The notes beneath the pieces are model-generated. The model was not told the origin of the DNA and ran no database searches. It was given only the letters and a program-made list of their open reading frames with translations. Shown piece by piece: positions 47,637 to 59,643 of a stretch of DNA of 64,000 nucleotides (position 1 is the first letter of the stretch; every line of letters starts with the position of its first letter). Made by a program: the position numbers and the translations under genes. Origin of the DNA: Pilaira anomala (Eukaryota > Mucoromycota > Mucoromycetes > Mucorales > Mucoraceae); assembly GCA_025716855.1 (NCBI GenBank), contig JAIXMQ010000078.1:1-64000 (forward strand), written 5' to 3'.

Positions 47637-48394
47637 CGGTGATTCTTCTGCTTCTGCTTCTGCTTCTCCAATGGGGGATAAGTGATCTGGTACAATTTCT
47701 TCTTGCTCTTTGTTGGCTTTGTTGGCTTGGTATTTCTCGAAGGCGGGACCGATATGTGTCAGGTAGGATTCAAAGTCGCTGGGTTTTATTCGAGGGATCG
47801 ATGCATGGGCGACAGGTGGGATATCGGCTTTACTGGGTTTACTGATATCTTGTGAACGTCTTGAGGGATCATTTAAGACACCTATTAATATGAATAAATA
47901 TTTTTCTTCTTTTGTACATATCTTTTTTTTTTTTTTTTTTTTTTTTTACCTGAAATAGCATTAAATCCAATGTCTCGTGTAGTCCAAGGTAAAGCTGTTT
48001 CACTCATCGTACTAAAGTTGGAATAATTCGAGTGATGACGTGTATGCTGACCTGTTATGAATCGACTCATGGGTCTTCCAAAAGAAGTAGCGGAACGAAT
48101 AGATGGCGGTTTACTATTTGTGTTATTATATTCATCACGAGCAAAAGGTCTTTCACGCGCTAATGGTCTATGGTTTGAGTTATTACCGTTTCCCATCGTG
48201 TTACTATCAATACCGTTGACCATAATGGTAGTTGCTTGTTGTTGTTGTTGTTGAGGTTGTTGAGGTTGTGGCGATTGTTGTTGTTGTTGTTGTGAGGATG
48301 CCAAGTACGCAAGTTTGACACTGGATGCTGAACGAGTTGTACGTAAGTTGTTGTTTTCGGTCGAAGGCCGAGATGGCGGTGTGGTGTTTGGCAT
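44848..48394 (-). CDS. VPS54: VPS54, GARP tethering complex subunit
   Basis: Four exons on the minus strand, 48394-47950, 47881-45617, 45526-45189 and 45123-44848, give 1107 residues. The N-terminus is disordered, with polyQ and a threonine run encoded by a GTGGTC repeat on the plus strand (47605-47636). The Vps54 N-domain follows: MLENVPAIFFEPDFCLENPQ, then KLSYYLDTVEVHLLREIENR, RSAQPTIQLLLAQGDYFAAL and LDEMQKSVGVMMQHDF. The C-terminal part (FYRLSSVVRTFILQCEVFCG, GLRGTVASQQKAFIDHFHME, LVTETVRLHKVLAKYLPIHD) matches the VPS54 C-terminal domain that contacts endosomes. GARP tethers endosome-derived vesicles at the trans-Golgi. Exon 1 ends at a GT plus poly-A donor. Confidence 0.9.
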
Positions 48395-49268
48395 TATTTC
48401 ATATATTTTGTGTATTCGAATAGCGAGGGTATCTATGTTTTTATTCTTTTAGCCACTTTTTGCGAAATATTTTTCCTCTCCTCCCTTTGAAGTATAAAAT
48501 ATGTGTATATATATATAAAAAAAGGGAAATATATAAAGGTAAACTTTGTTGGTTGTTTTTTTTTAAGTCTCAGTCAAAGCTAGTTTTTTTTTTTTTTTTT
48601 TTTTAATGTGAACCGAAGTCTATGTATCACAAGTATACAAGGAAATAAAAAAAGGTCTCTTTCAAGACGTCTTTGTTCTATGGAAAGTTATATGAATTGA
48701 AGAAGAGACATGGCTAAAATTTCGGATGGTATTTTAGATTGGTACCTGAAAACAATCATTGAGAACGTGTCTCTTCAGAATTCATAAACAAGTGTGTGGC
48801 AATGTGAATTTTGTTTGACTCATTTCCTGAATATCTCCTTCAGTTAGTTAGTAAAAAAAAAAAAAAAATAACGTGTCCAGAATTTTTATTTTTTTGCATA
48901 GATGGTGAGCATACTTATGCTTATGATAAGAAAAAAAGCATGAGTATGTATAGATGTTACACATCTACAATAGGAGGTGGAGGTGCTATAAACAGTGAAA
49001 GGTGTGGTAGGAGCTATAGTGCTGGATGGTCAGAAAGTAAGGTCAAGAAAAGATGTGAGCGTTTTTGCAATATACATAAGAAGTAGATATAAAAATAATG
49101 GAGATATACTTGTTTGTATGGACTAATTGTAAAGAAAGATATCTTGGATGAGACCAAATAGTTCAAGAATTAAATGCATTGTTAAGAGATAGTGCAAAAT
49201 TTATGTATAATGTAGAATATAAACCACTTTTGATATTATAATATAACATTTTAGACGGACGTTGGCAA

Positions 49269-49300
<32 letters not shown>

Positions 49301-50335
49301 CAAGGAAGCGATATTAGCTCTTGTTTATATAAGTTATATTTGTTTCAGCCGAAAGATCAAACCTAATTCATCAATACAATTAAAAAAAAAAAAAAGTGTA
49401 CAGTGACAACATTTACAACATTTATTTCCAGCGTAAAACTATGAATCTTTTTCAAAAAGAAAGAGTATAGAAAAATATATATCATTTAATAAAAAGAAAG
49501 AAATATTTTTTTTTTTTAGTAATTCATCAGAAGGGTTTTATAAAATTTTATTCTCACGATACAAGAAAACCTCCCCCCCCCCAGGAAAACCACTGTTTTT
49601 ATTTTTATTGTGCAGATATATTGTTGTTGTAAACAAGTTTAATTGACAAAACTAGTTTAATAATAGATAAGATAAACGCAAAAAGTTTCCCGCCATATTA
49701 CAATATTGGCGAGATAAGCAATATCATGCATTTTAATAAAAGAGTTAGAGAGAGAGAGAGATCAATAAGACGTCATTTTTTTTTCAATGTGCTTCGGTGT
49801 ACAATCCTTAATTAGCGATTTTACGTTGATCTTGCATTACCCACACACACACACGCATACACACGATTGGTATGTGGTGGGTAGGGAGATCATGTAACGC
49901 TCTCTCTCTCTTCCCCTCTCTCACTTTTATTATTGTGTATATAGTTACCCTGGCATTACAATAAAAAAGCAAATGATTATTTTTTTTTTAAAAAAAAAGG
50001 GTGGCTCAAGAGCTGTGCATATGTATCACAATCTGTGTATCGGGGAAAGTTGGGGTAAGTATTAAAAAATCATATGGGAATGTGTGCGACGATGCAGAAA
50101 TAAGCTCTCGGGCGCCAATGTTTTTCAGAAAAAAAAAAAAAGTAATAAGAGAGTATTATTAAGTGAAGAAGTGAGAAAAAAAAAAAGCCCAAAGGTAGCC
50201 ACATGATAGAAGAAAAAAAAAGTTCCCTCATTTTATCGTCACGTTCCTTTTTCCTTTTTATTTTTTCTTTTCGTATTTTTCCTTTTCTCTCTCTTTCTTT
50301 TTTTTTTCTTTTTTTTTTTTTTACTCTTTTTAATT
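48395..50335. other. Intergenic region between VPS54 and GSK3, with possible exon relics
   Basis: No intact gene is seen. Plus-strand pieces include an ATG at about 48711 giving a 25-codon frame (MAKISDGILDWYLKTIIENV...) and a segment after a GCATAG acceptor-like site at about 48900-49086 (GEHTYAYDKKKSMSMYRCYT, cysteine-containing). They cannot be joined convincingly. The remainder is homopolymers, a C run (49573-49582) and (CA)/(CT) microsatellites (49843-49925). Confidence 0.35.
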
Positions 50336-51721
50336 ATGATTACTTTAAAAAAGTTTGGTAAATATAAGGATTAGGAGAGAGATATTGGAGGGTTTTTCTA
50401 AAAAAAAAATGAATCATAGACTTGGAAAAAGTAACCAAGGTAACTGCAAAAGATGGAACGACAGGACAAGAAATTCAGCTTCATTATACAATTTATAAAG
50501 TTGCGGGAGCGGGATCATTTGGCGTAGTTTATCAAGCAAAGTTGTTACAAACAGGTGAAGATGTTGCAATTAAAAGGGTATTGCAAGATAAGCGGTTTAA
50601 GGTAAGAAAAGAGAGAGAGAGAGAGAGAGAGAGAAAAAGAAAGAAAGATAAAGAAAGAGTTTTTAGGTAGTTAACAAGTGTATTCTATTTAGAATCGTGA
50701 GTTACAAATTATGAAGACGATTTCACATCAAAATATAATTAAGTTAAAGGCCTTTTTCTATTCACAAGGAGACTCCAAGGTAAATAGATAGAGATGATAT
50801 ATATTATATATATATATATATATAAAAGGCTTATCAAAATGTATACAGAAGGATGAAGTTTACCAAAACCTAGTATTAGAATATTTACCTGAAACATTGT
50901 ATCGTGCAACAAGACGTTATGCCAAAACAAAACAATCGGTACCGACTCTTTACGTTAAACTGTACACATATCAAATACTGCGGTCATTAGCCTATATTCA
51001 TTCAATTGGGATCTGTCATCGAGATATTAAACCACAAAATTTACTCTTGAATCCAAGTACGGGCGTAGTGAAATTATGTGATTTTGGAAGTGCCAAGATC
51101 TTGTTGACGAAAGAACCGAATGTATCCTACATTTGTTCACGGTATTATCGAGCGCCAGAATTGATTTTTGGTGCAACGAATTATACGGTCACGATTGATC
51201 TATGGTCAACAGGGTGTGTGATGGCCGAGATGATGTTGGGACAACCTTTGTTTCCAGGAGAAAGTGGGATTGATCAATTGGTTGAGATCATCAAGGTGTT
51301 GGGTACGCCTACTAAAGAACAGCTCTTGTCGATGAACCCAAATTATACAGAACATCGGTTTCCTCAGATTAAACCTCATCCGTTCTCCAAGGTCTTTAAA
51401 TCAAAGACGCCAGAAGAATCGATTCAGTTTCTTACATTGTTGTTACAGTATTGCCCGGAAAAGAGAATCTCTGCTATTGAGGCGATGGCGCATCCTTATT
51501 TTGATGAATTACGTGATCCAAAGACTAAAATGTTGAATGGAAAAGATTTACCAAAATTATTTAATTTTACAAAACAAGGTAATATACATGACACTTTTTA
51601 AAAAAGATATATTATCATAACATCTCTCTTTTTTTTTTTAAAAAAAAAAAAATCATTCTTATTTTTAGAACTTGACATAAGACCTGATCTTACCTCTGTT
51701 TTGGTGCCACAACAGACGTAA
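50336..51721 (+). CDS. Glycogen synthase kinase 3 (GSK3/shaggy) serine/threonine kinase
   Basis: Five exons, 50336-50357, 50420-50601, 50693-50779, 50849-51578 and 51669-51721, give 357 residues. The first exon is 22 nt (MITLKKF); without it the frame has no ATG, since the ATG at 50409 is out of frame and sits in the intron. Kinase marks are GAGSFGVV (37-44), ATP lysine K59 in [13 protein letters not shown] with D156, DFG, and the GSK3-specific activation loop [13 protein letters not shown] with the autophosphorylated tyrosine at 191. The C-terminus ([20 protein letters not shown]) matches the family. The N-terminus is short and has no obvious Ser9-type inhibitory site. GSK3 phosphorylates primed substrates in metabolism, cell cycle and morphogenesis. 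Exon 2 is followed by a (GA)n repeat in the intron. Confidence 0.95.
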
Positions 51722-51830
51722 ATAATAGATTTCATCAGCCCCCGAATACCCCACCACACACACACACACATCAAATAAATATATATATATGTATTTTTTA
51801 TTTTTTTTTATTTTTTTCTTTTTTTTTTTT

Positions 51831-53898
51831 TTACAATTTTCTTGCCTTTCTTTCTGTTTCAAAAATAAGAGCTCTCCATAACTTCATAACAAATACGAGG
51901 GCATCTTCATCCAAAGCCTAAATATACATAAATAAAAAGAATCAGTATAAAAATTGATAAATAAAAAAAAGTAACAAGTACGAACCCCTTCTAATTCACT
52001 GACAAGTTCATCTGGACCCTTTCTCTTCCTAATAAAGTCTAATACAAAAGTAACCAAATCTTCTTCTTCCATACCTAATAAATCCACAATCTTCTTCGAT
52101 ACAAACGGATGTAACTTTGACTCGATTAAATCCTGATCCAATTCATCCCATTTGATAGTATAAGCCCATAAATCCGATTGAGAACTAGGAATTGAACCGA
52201 TTAATTCCTTTACTTTCTTTGCTCTTTCTTCAGCGGATAAGTTTTCATCTTCCTCTTCTTCATCGTAGTTTGTCTTTACGTTATCGATATCTCCGTAATC
52301 TAACGGTACAAGTACTCTACGTTTCTTTTTGGCTTCTTCTTCATCGTCTTCGTCGCCGCCACCCAAGGTGTTACGTTTGATGGGTAGATTAAAGTTTAGT
52401 TTTCTGGGTTTTAAGGCGATCTTTCCATCATCTGCTTCTCTGTTGAGGAATTTACTTTCTTTCTTGTGACGTTCTTCTTGTTCTAATCGAATCTTTTCTT
52501 CTTCAAGCTCGTGTATCTCTCTTCGTCTGTCTTCTTCGTCACGTTCTGCTTCACGTCTACGTATACTTTCTCTCATCTTTCTCCAACGCGATCTTAAAAT
52601 TTGTAATTATGATATTTTAATGCACTTTTTTTTTTTTTTTAAAAAAAAAAAAAGAAATTTTCCTTCTTCTTACCTGTCAGTATAATAAATCTCTTCTCCT
52701 TTCTCCATTTCTAATTCATCATCCCAATTGGCGAGACGAGCTAACCAATACTCTTTATCTTTCAACTCTCTTTCCTCTTCATCTCTTTCTCTCTTTAAAT
52801 CTCTTTCATAATCACGTAACTTATTCAATTCACGATTCTCAAACCTCTTCTCTCGTTGACGATAAGCATTTTCCACATCGCGATCATGTTTTTCCTTTCT
52901 TCTTCTTTCTAATTCTTCATCCGAGACGAAATCATGTTGAGGTTGTTGATACTCTGTTGGACCTTTATGAAAATCTCGTCTGTTACGATAGTCATTGGTT
53001 GTAGTAGGCGGACGATTCGTGCTGCTGCTGCTGCTGCTGCTGCTGCTGCGTTGATCTTTTTGAATAGCGCGTTCTTTAAAGAAAGCTAATTCTTTATTGA
53101 TAGCATCCGCATCATTGGGTTCTTGACCGGTAGCGATTGCATGTACGTATTTTTGAACTGTAGCGTATTTTTGTTCATCGGCGTTTGTTGTGCTTTCCTG
53201 TGTTTGCTTGGAGTTGGTATAGGATTCAAGGTAATTACGTACGTTATCGTCCGCTTTCACAATCAGTTTCTTTTCGAGACCGGAACCGTCCATGGCTTTG
53301 AGTGTCACGCCATCTGTCTTTTCTCCTCCGAGAACACGTAATGCACATAGAACACTGTCGGGGTCACCGTAGGTTGCGAAACCGAAACCTTTTGGATTTC
53401 CTGAAGCGTCTTTTGTACGTTTCCAATGGTTTAATTTACCACAGGTCTGTTTGTTTTTTTTTTTTTATGTTTTAGTATATATTTGTATAATGTAAAATAG
53501 TATATTTTATTACCTCTAATAATTTTATAATCCAATCATCACTGATACCAGGAGCAATAGCACCCACAAATAAAGTAGTTAATTTATCGTTATTGGCGTC
53601 AGTGGTTGGACTGGAAGGAGAAGGGTTTGAGGGTACAGGTGAAGAAGTACTACTGGGTGGAGGAGGCCTTGATATCATGTTATAATGTGGAGCACCGAAC
53701 TGTGGAGGAGGTCTTATACCTTGTTGTCCTGGTGGAGGAAAACGTTGGTCTGTAAGTGTAGGTGGTGGACCATACGCTTGTGATGGTGGTGGTGGTGGTG
53801 GTCGAAAGCCTATTTAAGTTTTTTATTTTTAGTTTTTTAAAAAAATTTAACTTGAATATTTTTTTTTTACCGTATTGATTAGGTCTATAAGGGTCCAT
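51831..53898 (-). CDS. RBM25/Snu71-like splicing factor (RRM + RE/RD region + PWI)
   Basis: Five exons on the minus strand, 53898-53871, 53809-53514, 53446-52674, 52592-51986 and 51917-51831, give 596 residues. Order of parts: a proline-rich N-terminus, then an RRM (TLFVGAIAPGISDDWIIKLL, then PKGFGFATYGDPDSVLCALR). A serine run from a GCT repeat follows (53023-53050). Next is a long highly charged helical region rich in R/E/D (RRKEKHDRDVENAYRQREKR), and finally a PWI domain (LWAYTIKWDELDQDLIESKL, ending near DEDALVFVMKLWRALIF). RBM25 acts with U1 snRNP in 5' splice-site choice. The last intron would use the rare donor GTTCGT, needed to keep the PWI frame. Divergent with the F-box/EF-hand gene, 187 bp apart. 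Confidence 0.93.
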
Positions 53899-54026
53899 TG
53901 GAAAAAAGAAAAGAAAAGAATAAGAAAAGAGATGAATAACAAAGCTTTCTTGTTTCCCCTCCCCTCTTATTTGAATCCAGTTTTCTTCCTAAGCCACTAG
54001 TTCTTTTAAAATATGCTTGTACACAT

Positions 54027-54062
<36 letters not shown>

Positions 54063-54085
54063 GATTTTTTTTATCTTATTTTAAC
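53899..54085. promoter_or_regulatory. Shared divergent promoter region (RBM25 / F-box-EF-hand)
   Basis: 187 bp separates the two start codons. It includes a CCCCTCCCCTC block at about 53956-53966 and a poly-A run of about 34 nt ending at 54060, 25 bp before the plus-strand ATG. No known factor site was identified. Confidence 0.35.
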
Positions 54086-55162
54086 ATGGTCTTTCATATT
54101 GAAAAGTTTCCAGATGTTGTGCTTGAAGAATTAGCATACATCTTGGAACCTAAAGAAATACTTGAACTTTCTTTAACGTCCAAGTCACTTTATAAAGTAT
54201 TTATGGATAATGGACTTTGGAAAAGGTATTATAAAAAGAAAATATATGTATATGTTGAAGAAAAGCTTACATATAACACTAAAATAGTAAAACTATTCAT
54301 GACTTTGGAGACTTGTTTCAAATTTATACCATTTTTACAACAGCAACTGGGTTTACACTTGACCCCTTATTAGCGGCTAAATTTATGCAAGAGCCAAACA
54401 ACTGGCGTCAATACTATATCCAAAAGAACAAATCGATTTCAGAAGATGATACGGATTTGATGGATCAAGCGGATAGAGAGTATGCGAATGCACAAGCTCA
54501 TTTAGAAACGTTTCAACAAGAAGGAAATGTGGAAGTACTTGTTCAAGTGGCTTCTAAAATGATGTGGATCTTGGATGTGTTTCCTACACATGCTGGGTGT
54601 TATTATATTCTTGGGTTTATCTTGTTTGTTTTGAATAAACTTGAAGAGGCAGCTATTCTTTTACAGATGGGACGTGCAGCCGATCCTCAATTTGAGCCTA
54701 TTGATGGTAATAATAATAATAATATATATATATATATATATATTTTTTTTGCAGGAATTGTATTTAATTTTTTCGTAATTAGCTTTGGAAGAGGAAATTG
54801 AACGAATTGCAATGGGATATAAAGGAGAAGAAGAATTATTGACAGAAGATAATCAATTATCTGAAGCATTACAACAAGTACTTGAAGAAGTATTCAATAA
54901 ATTCGATCAAGATCAAGATGGAGCATTAAATCCTAAAGAATTGGATAGTTTTATTTTCATCACGAACGGAGCTCATCCTCCCGCTGCATTTTTACGTCAA
55001 ATGGGATTACGATTTGGAGCGAATAAGAAGGGATGGTTATCAAAGGAAGGATTCTTGGCTTTTTATTTAGAACAAACTTTAGATGATCCTTCTGAAACTA
55101 GAAATGATTTAGGTGTTCATGGTTATGATCCTCAAACATTAAAACAAAAAATGGAAGAATAA
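54086..55162 (+). CDS. F-box, TPR-like and EF-hand domain protein
   Basis: Three exons, 54086-54225, 54288-54706 and 54783-55162, give 312 residues. Residues about 5-48 look like an F-box (FPDVVLEELAYILEPKEILE, LTSKSLYKVF, then LW). A helical middle follows, including a TPR-like pair (PTHAGCYYILGFILFVLNKL, EEAAILLQMGRAADPQFEPI). A canonical EF-hand loop lies at 228-239 (D-x-D-x-D-G-x-L-x-x-x-E), with a second degenerate one likely around GANKKGWLSKEGFLAFYL. F-box proteins recruit substrates to SCF ubiquitin ligases; calcium binding on the same chain would suggest calcium-sensitive recruitment, which is inference. The exon 1-2 junction was set by phase (W-K-S-K-T-I) and is the least certain point. 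An F-box plus EF-hand combination is uncommon. Confidence 0.75.
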
Positions 55163-55622
55163 TAAAAAAAAAAATTTAGATGTTGTTGTAAAATATTCAA
55201 TCTTTATAAAAAGAGCTAAACATGTACTTTTTCAAAAAAAAAAGTTATTTTCTTATTAGAATAATATGCTATTCGTTGCCCAAACTAATAAAAAACGTTT
55301 TTTAAATAAATAAATAGGATAGTTAGGCCACCCTTAGCTTGTTCAAGAAATACGCGATTTTTAAACAGTATCATTGATGGGTACTAAAGAAAGTGGTTTA
55401 TTACGGATTGTATAATAATTTTAAGGTCAAGATTTATCAAAACCAAAGCTATATCACAAGATTGAATTCAACAGTCAATCGGTTAAATTAGATAAAGTTA
55501 AGCAATATTCATCTTTTGAAGAGGCATTATTTTACAAAAAATCAAGTCTTTTTTTTTAATCAATTTTACCGTCGGGGACAAAGATTTGTTTGTTTCTTTT
55601 CTCAATACTTTTATTAAACAAG
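55163..55622. other. Intergenic region between F-box/EF-hand gene and DCTN5
   Basis: No gene is seen. AATAAA-like signals occur near 55290-55315, with AT-rich sequence up to the DCTN5 ATG. Confidence 0.5.
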
Positions 55623-56527
55623 ATGGAGGCACCTATTAAGCATTATAACCGTGCTGAATATATTGAAACAGTAAACAGAGGACACACTTGATAACTTTTT
55701 TTTTGTTTTTTTTAAAAAAAGTTATATATATATTTTTTTTTAGGATACAGGAAATAAAGTGAGTAGAAAATCCGTTATTTGTGGAAGTCAAAACATTATT
55801 CTTGGTGGAAAAGTAAAGTAGTAGATTCATCTCGAAAACGGTTTACTTATTTTGTTTTATATTAGACTATTATTCAAACTGATTGTGTCATTCGTGGAGA
55901 TTTAAGAAGAACAGGTGGTGGTCATGCAGTAGTTATTGCGATTGGAAGATACTGTTTACTTTCACAAAGTTCGATTATTCGACCTCCATATAAAACGTAT
56001 AAAGGGTAAAAAATAAGAAAAAAAAAGGGCTCTTCTTATGATGATGATGATGATTAAAGTTATTTTGAAAACAGTATCTTTAGTTACTACCCAATGAAAA
56101 TTGGAGATCATGTAACCATCGGTGAAGGAAGTATTGTAGAAGCAGCTACAATTGGATCACACGTCAATATTGGAAAGAATTGTATTATTGTAAGGACAAA
56201 AAAATATATATATATTCAGTAGAAACAAAAAGTTGAACTGTTGTTTTTGTGCGTGTGTGTGTGTAGGGACGATTTGCTATTATTAAAGATTGTTGTTGCA
56301 TCACAGATAATACCATTATTCCACCAAATACAGTTGTACCTTCTTTTAGCGTTTATTCAGGTTCACCAGGTACGAAAAGAATTGTATGTATCGTTCATCC
56401 TCTTTAATTGCGTTTTTTTTTTTTGTTATGGATAGGAAAATACCAAGATGAATTACCAGAATGTACACAAGAACTTTATGAGAACAAGACAAAAGATTAC
56501 TATGCAAAATTCATGCCAAAAGACTGA
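55623..56527 (+). CDS. Dynactin subunit 5 (p25), hexapeptide-repeat protein
   Basis: Six short exons, 55623-55670, 55744-55812, 55866-56005, 56075-56189, 56267-56369 and 56436-56527, give 188 residues; animal DCTN5 is 182. Left-handed beta-helix hexapeptide repeats are evident ([60 protein letters not shown]). The DCTN5-type ends are EYIET near the start and [20 protein letters not shown] near the C-terminus. It belongs to the pointed-end complex of dynactin that links dynein to early endosomes in hyphae. Dynactin p27 (DCTN6) and gamma-carbonic anhydrases are related folds, but these end sequences favour p25. Confidence 0.93.
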
Positions 56528-56778
56528 GAAAAACAAATACCCCTCTCCTATTATAAATAAAAATTTTAATTTCACCTGTCAATTTATTAACGTCTAACTA
56601 TTAACACTCGCCACATTGTAATAACAAACGAATTTATATTTGTTATATTTGTTCGATCATAAAGTTATCAAACAGGTTATGCCTAGGGTAATTTAAAGTA
56701 ATGTTATATATACTCGAGTTAGAAGGGTCTCTCTCTTTTTTTTTTTTGAACTTTATAATTATAAAAAAAAAAAAAAAA
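56528..56778. other. Short intergenic region upstream of the subtilase gene
   Basis: It holds the DCTN5 poly(A) region (AATAAA at about 56557) and the subtilase leader. In the leader, an A run continues directly into the ATG at 56779. Confidence 0.5.
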
Positions 56779-57240
56779 ATGAAATTATTGTTACTTGTTG
56801 GCTTGATACTTTTATGTCAACTTGTAAAATCATTAGAAAATGCATACGTGATTGAGTTTGAAAGACCTATTCATTCATTTGCAAGTAAACGACATGTACT
56901 CAATAAACGATCGATATTTTATAATCAATTAAATACCTATAATATCAGTTATCAAATTCGACATGAGTTTGATGTGATTAATGCTGTTTCGATCTCTTTT
57001 AAAAGTCCTCAGGATTCTGCATTGTTTTTTGAAAAGGCTCTAGGTGTCAAACGTGCTTGGCCTGTGGTAAAAAAAAAAAAACAAATAGTTATCTTTTAAA
57101 AAGTTATATGTGACTGATTTGATATATTAGAATGTGATATCTAAACCAGCTGTATTTCAACAAGAGGATCAGAGTATACCTTCTTTATTTGGTGTTTATA
57201 ATGCTACAGGAATTACTCGAGTTAGAGATGAATTAGGGTA

Positions 57241-57273
<33 letters not shown>

Positions 57274-59643
57274 CTTAATCGCCTTTTTTTTTTTTTAATA
57301 GCATCACAGGAAAAGGCATCAAAGTAGGAATTATAGATACAGGTGTAGATTATATGCATCCGGCTTTAGGCGGCTGTTTTGGACCCAACTGTCGAGTAGC
57401 ATACGGGTATGATTTCGTAGGGGATGGATACACAGGCGATAACGTACCTACACCCGATACAGATCCTCGCGATACATGTAACGGTCATGGTACACATGTC
57501 ACTGGTATCATTGGGGCCAAAGACGAAAAATTTACAGGTATAGCACCGGAAGTAACGTTTGGTGCATACAGAATCTTTGGATGTGAAGGAAGTAGTTCGG
57601 ATGATATGATTATGAAGGCAATGGAGATGGCATATAATGACGGCATGGATATTATCAATTTATCTTTAGGCGATGTTGGATGGCCAGAGTCTCCTGCTTC
57701 TCTTTTAGCAGATGCGTTATCGTTGAAGGGTATGATTGTATGTGCTGCAGCTGGAAATGAAGGAGAATTAGGTGTATTTGAAGTAGGTGCACCCTCTTTA
57801 GGTAGACATGCTTTATCCGTTGCTAGTATAGATAATACGCATGTGCTTGCTCATACATTCAAAGTAGGTGATTTGACAGTGGGTATGTAAAATTGATATA
57901 GTATATTATATGTTATTGTTTTAATTTTTTATTTTTTATTTTTTATTTTTTTTATATATATGTAGGTTATACAACAGCTACCGATACTTTATTAAATTTA
58001 ACGTCAGTTCAAATGATTGCATCCTCTACAGAATACTTGGCAGACAATGACGGATGTGAACCACTGGAGATGGAAGCTACAGGAAAGCTTGTGTTGATGA
58101 ACCGAGGTGGATGCACGTTTTTAAAAAAGTTAGTAAATGCACAAAAAGCAGGCGCTATCGGTGTGATGTTTTACAACAATATGCCCGGATCCGTGACACC
58201 GTCAGTACCGGGTCAAGCACCTATTCAATATGGTGGCATCTCGAAAGAAGATGGATATAACTTGTTCCATTATTTAACACAACATGACCAACCAGTTCAA
58301 GCCGAATTTTTAAAAGAAGATCATAGTTTTCCGGTACCTACTGCAGGAACAATTAGTTCGTTTAGTTCGTGGGGGTTAGGACCCGATTTGAGTTTGAAGC
58401 CTGATTTAAGTGCACCTGGTGGACAAATTTATTCAACGTAAGAAAAAGAAAAAAAAAAAAAAAGGTGTAAATATAATACATATGAAAAAAGAACTTATAA
58501 ATGATTTTAATTAGGTTCCCAATTGAACTTGGTAGTTATGCTACACTCAGTGGTACAAGTATGGCAAGTCCTTATGTAGCGGGAGTCGTTGCTTTATTAC
58601 AGCAATCCAGAGGTGGTAACCGTAGTATCAGTTCAGACGAAGTACGTACCATGCTTATCAATAATGGACATCCGTTTAACTTGTATGGAACCGAATCTTT
58701 AGAATCAGTAGCAAGACAAGGATCTGGATTAATTGATGTTTACCAAGCAGTTCGATCCGATACGATTGTGACACCTGAACAAATTCGATTAAACGATATA
58801 GAGCATAGTGCAGAGAATTACGAGTATACGTTTACTATCAAGAACCATGGAAGATTAGCGTGTGAGTATCAAATCCGTCATTTAGTAGCGAGTACAGCCC
58901 AAGGATTTGAATCCAATAGCACGATACCCTTGAAGACACCCATCTTACTTTCCAATCATGAAGTCGAAGCGAGAGTGAAAGTGCCGGATCATTTGATCTA
59001 TGTGAAAGCGAATGAAGAGACGAATGTGACAGTACAGATTATACCACCGATCAATTCAGGACAAGTACCAGCTTCGATTTATTCGGGATATATTGTTGTA
59101 TCTAAAAATCAAAGCAGAGAAAGTGTCATACATGTACCGTATGCAGGACTCACAGCGAATTTGAAATCTTTACCTGTCTTGATCATGAATAAGACGATGC
59201 CCTCTGTTCAAAGTCAACGCGTGAATTTGGTGTCGCCTGCTTTATTGTCGTTTCAATTATCGGGTGCGTCCCCCTTGGTGAAGATCATGGCGGTGAATGC
59301 AGCGAATATACAAGAAATACATGGATTTATACCTGGTGGATATTCACGGTATATGGGAAGAAATCAGGTAGATAATGCAGGTGATATGGTGATGATGGCT
59401 TGGTATGGTCATGTCGCTTCTACACCTGAACAAGCGTCATTGGGTACGATACAAAAGAGCTCGTTACAGAGGTTTGAGCGTGGTCAGATACATGCGACAA
59501 CAGGCGTTGAAATGATGGGTATGGGAGATAAATTGGCAAGAGGAAGCTATAAATTGAAATTGATGGCGTTACATCCATTTGGAGATCCGGAGAATGAGGC
59601 AGATTATGATATTTGGGTATCACCTGAAATATTTTTGGATTAA
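56779..59643 (+). CDS. Secreted subtilisin-like serine protease (S8) with PA domain
   Basis: Five exons, 56779-57066, 57131-57237, 57302-57882, 57966-58437 and 58515-59643, give 858 residues. It begins with a signal peptide (MKLLLLVGLILLCQLVKS), then an I9-type inhibitor prodomain (about 22-100). The S8 catalytic domain has D144 (GIIDTGVDYMHP), H194 (NGHGTHVTG), the oxyanion N284 (AAAGNEG) and S498 (GTSMASPYVAG). A PA domain (about 345-455; GKLVLMNRGGCTFLKKLVNA) is inserted between N and S, as in bacterial Vpr-like and fungal minor extracellular proteases. The C-terminal ~300 residues are beta-rich, Fn3-like, with several N-x-S/T sites. All catalytic residues are present, so it should be active as an extracellular or vacuolar protease. 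Introns 1 and 2 start GT followed by A runs. Confidence 0.95.

Noticed and set aside
50409..50421. ATG at 50409 as the GSK3 start
   Set aside because: It is out of frame with the kinase. The 22-nt exon at 50336-50357 gives an in-frame start with a good donor and CATAG acceptor.
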